Made by a program: the position numbers and the translations under genes
Source: Clostridia bacterium BRH_c25
GTDB lineage: Bacteria; Bacillota_A; Clostridia; Lutisporales; Lutisporaceae
Assembly: GCA_001515955.1 (NCBI GenBank)
Contig: LOES01000165.1
Coordinates: forward strand, 1 to 15,822
Length of the DNA stretch: 15,822 bases
Reading direction: 5' to 3'
The notes under the pieces: generated by a model
Databases searched by the model: none
Told to the model about the DNA's origin: nothing
The model's input: the letters and a program-made list of their open reading frames with translations, nothing else
Part shown: positions 14,081-15,822 of the stretch, piece after piece
Numbering within the stretch: the stretch's first letter is position 1
Layout: each line of letters opens with the position of its first letter

Positions 14081-15508
14081 ATGCCTAAAAGTTTAGGAAG
14101 CTACCTGGAAACACTCAGGACAGTATGTCCTGAAGAAGTTGTTGATGTAAAGAAAGAAGTAGATCCAAAATTCGAAGCCACTACATTTTTAAGAAAATTG
14201 GAGTTGGAAGGCCGTTCTCCTATGGCAGTCTTTCCGCATGTAAAGAATTTATATGGGGAAAAATCCGAGTTGCCTTTGGGGTTCAATGCTTTTGCAAGCA
14301 GAAAGAAGCTTGCTGTGGCTCTTGACCTTAAGCCGGAGCAGTATAAGATGGAGCCTGTACTGGAATTGGCAAAGCGTTATCGCAACCAGGGAACAATTGA
14401 AGTAATAAAGTCAGAGGATGCTCCCGTTAAAGAAGTGATAAAAAAGGGTGAAGAAGTAGATTTGTTCAAGCTTCCCATACCTACTCATAACTCAAAGGAT
14501 GGCGGACCTTACATATTAGGTTCATCCACTGCTATGAGAAATCCGGAAACAGGTGTATACAACCTGGCCATGCTGAGACTTCATGTTAAAGGCAAGAATA
14601 GGACTACTATACATGCGGAACTCAACCATCACTCCGGTATGATAATAAAAGAAAATCGCGAAGCAGGAAGAGAAACTCCAATTGCTTTAGTAGTAGGGCA
14701 TCACCCGACTTTCTATCTAGGCAGCCTGTGGGAAGGGCCTTATGGAAAAGATGAGTATGAAATTGCCAGTTCAGCCATGGGCGAAGCATTAAGAGTAGTA
14801 CCGTCGGAAACCTGGGGTGAAGATTTTATGGTTCCTGCTGATGCCGAAATGATAATTGAAGGTGTCGTATTAGCTGATGAAGTTGATGAGGAAGGTCCTG
14901 TCGGGGAACATACACGCTATTATAAAACAATACGTGGGGGCAAGATAGACAAGAGGCTTGACCCGGTGGTAAAGATTACAGCTATTACATATAGAAAAAA
15001 CGCGATATATTTATCTAATAACATGGCCCATGCAGATCAAGGCTTCATAGGCTCACTTCCAAAGGAAGCGGTTATCTATGAAAAGGCGAAGGACAGCTGT
15101 CCGGGTGTGACTGCCGTATATCTGACACCAGGAGGAGTTTGCCGCTATATATGTTATATATCTCTCAAACAACGTGTTGCCGGTGAAGCAAAGAATGCTA
15201 TAATGGCTTCCTTCATAAGTGATTGGCACATAAAGTTTGTTGTTGCGGTTGATGAAGATGTAGATATTTTTAGTGATCAAGAGGTTCTCTGGGCTATAGC
15301 CACAAGAACTCAACCGCACCGCAGATTCTTTGTAATTCCTGAGGCAATGGGAGCCAGTCTGGACCCGACGGTAAGCTTGGAATCATCAAAGCCCCTGACT
15401 TCAAAGATGGGCATAGATGCGACAAAACCATATGGCGAACCTTTTTCTGAAGTATGTGAAGTACCTCTTGACTTGCTTCAGAGTATTCAACTCGAAGACT
15501 ACATTTAG
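14081..15508 (+). CDS. UbiD family prenyl-FMN-dependent decarboxylase
   Basis: 475 residues, full length for the UbiD family. These enzymes use prenylated FMN and a Mn/K pair to add or remove CO2 from alpha,beta-unsaturated or aromatic acids. Landmarks: LPIPTHNSKDGGPYILGSSTAMRNPETGVYN (131-161), MLRLHV (164-169), ELNHHSGMI (180-188, metal/cofactor-binding His region), and VPADAEMIIEG (251-261), where Glu256 and Glu260 sit in the usual acid motif, followed by EEGPVGEHTRYY. No UbiX prenyl-transferase gene is in the window, so the cofactor must be made elsewhere. RBS AAAGGGAGGAG lies before the ATG. In the archaeal modified mevalonate pathway a UbiD homologue decarboxylates the product of an AcnX dehydratase, and both families are in this operon. 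Confidence 0.92.
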   Translation: MPKSLGSYLETLRTVCPEEVVDVKKEVDPKFEATTFLRKLELEGRSPMAVFPHVKNLYGEKSELPLGFNAFASRKKLAVALDLKPEQYKMEPVLELAKRYRNQGTIEVIKSEDAPVKEVIKKGEEVDLFKLPIPTHNSKDGGPYILGSSTAMRNPETGVYNLAMLRLHVKGKNRTTIHAELNHHSGMIIKENREAGRETPIALVVGHHPTFYLGSLWEGPYGKDEYEIASSAMGEALRVVPSETWGEDFMVPADAEMIIEGVVLADEVDEEGPVGEHTRYYKTIRGGKIDKRLDPVVKITAITYRKNAIYLSNNMAHADQGFIGSLPKEAVIYEKAKDSCPGVTAVYLTPGGVCRYICYISLKQRVAGEAKNAIMASFISDWHIKFVVAVDEDVDIFSDQEVLWAIATRTQPHRRFFVIPEAMGASLDPTVSLESSKPLTSKMGIDATKPYGEPFSEVCEVPLDLLQSIQLEDYI

Positions 15509-15603
15509 ACTAAAAATACGGAGGGAAAGGGGGGGAGCAGGGATTCTACCAGTGGGGTATATTTAACAAATGCCAAATTACAAATTAAAGGGAGGTCAAA
15601 ATA

Positions 15604-15822
15604 ATGAAAATTAGCATGAAAAGAACAGCTCTTTTAATGATGGTAGTATTATTACTCAGTTCCATTGCATTGGTAAGTTGTACACCAAAACCGGCTGCTG
15701 AGGGGACCGCACCGGTAGCTGCAGAACCTGCAAAAAGCAATTACCCTACCCAGCCAATAACAATGCTTATCCCTCATAAAGCGGGCGGCAGTACCGACAT
15801 GGTAGCCCGTGCCTTACAACCG
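15604..15822 (+). CDS. tripartite tricarboxylate transporter receptor (TctC/Bug) lipoprotein, 3' end outside the window
   Basis: 73 residues visible, frame open to the right edge. A lipoprotein signal peptide: basic start MKISMKR, hydrophobic core LLMMVVLLLSSIA, lipobox LVSC with Cys26 as the lipid-anchored residue, then a low-complexity Ala/Pro-rich linker. The mature domain begins with NYPTQPITMLIPHKAGGSTDMVAR, the hallmark of the Bug/TctC family, which binds citrate-like and other carboxylic acids. In Gram-positive bacteria such receptors are lipid-anchored to the outer face of the membrane. RBS AAAGGGAGG lies about eight bases upstream. A 95-base gap separates it from the UbiD gene. I see no terminator there, so it is probably the same operon. 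TctA and TctB membrane subunits are expected just past the edge. Confidence 0.9.
   Translation, partial: MKISMKRTALLMMVVLLLSSIALVSCTPKPAAEGTAPVAAEPAKSNYPTQPITMLIPHKAGGSTDMVARALQP

Overview
The window looks like chromosomal DNA from a low-GC, Gram-positive anaerobe, most likely a member of the Clostridia. The reasons are the AT-rich sequence with mostly ATG starts behind strong AGGAGG-type ribosome binding sites, an omega subunit and chemoreceptor of Firmicutes style, an oxygen-sensitive enzyme set rich in iron-sulfur proteins, and a lipoprotein-type solute receptor. The genus cannot be fixed from the sequence alone.

Left part (1-3267): a small glycan cassette on the + strand. It holds the 3' end of a GT4-type glycosyltransferase, an alpha/alpha-toroid-like partner gene that overlaps it by one base, an omega (RpoZ-like) subunit gene, and a GH130 beta-mannoside phosphorylase/hydrolase. 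A long hairpin separates it from a convergent methyl-accepting chemotaxis protein gene on the - strand (3280-5082).

Regulatory centre (5083-6188): the roughly 317 bases between the chemoreceptor and the regulator hold a possible 48-residue membrane protein and two copies of a 29-bp repeat. A FadR/FCD-type GntR regulator gene follows (5400-6044). Its own promoter carries a TTGTCGACAA palindrome, and the region just downstream carries a 32-bp near-perfect palindrome made of three related 10-bp boxes spaced 11 bp apart. These boxes suggest that the regulator controls both itself and the long operon behind it.

Right part (6189-15822, continuing past the edge): one tightly packed + strand catabolic operon. 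In order: aconitase X large and small subunits, three RraA/HMG-aldolase-like proteins, a PreA-like flavin reductase fused to a 2x[4Fe-4S] ferredoxin, a beta-decarboxylating dehydrogenase (LeuB/tartrate dehydrogenase family), LeuC-like and LeuD-like hydro-lyase subunits, a UbiD-like prenyl-FMN decarboxylase, and the start of a TctC/Bug-type substrate-binding lipoprotein. By reaction type the operon can import a polycarboxylate, dehydrate or isomerise it (AcnX, LeuCD), oxidatively decarboxylate it (LeuB-like), decarboxylate an unsaturated acid (UbiD), reduce a double bond (PreA-like), and cleave the product to pyruvate or oxaloacetate (RraA-like). The exact substrate is not known. The pairing of AcnX with UbiD resembles the dehydratase-decarboxylase pair of the archaeal modified mevalonate pathway, here placed in a catabolic setting. 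This operon with its regulator is the best candidate for an undescribed system in the window.
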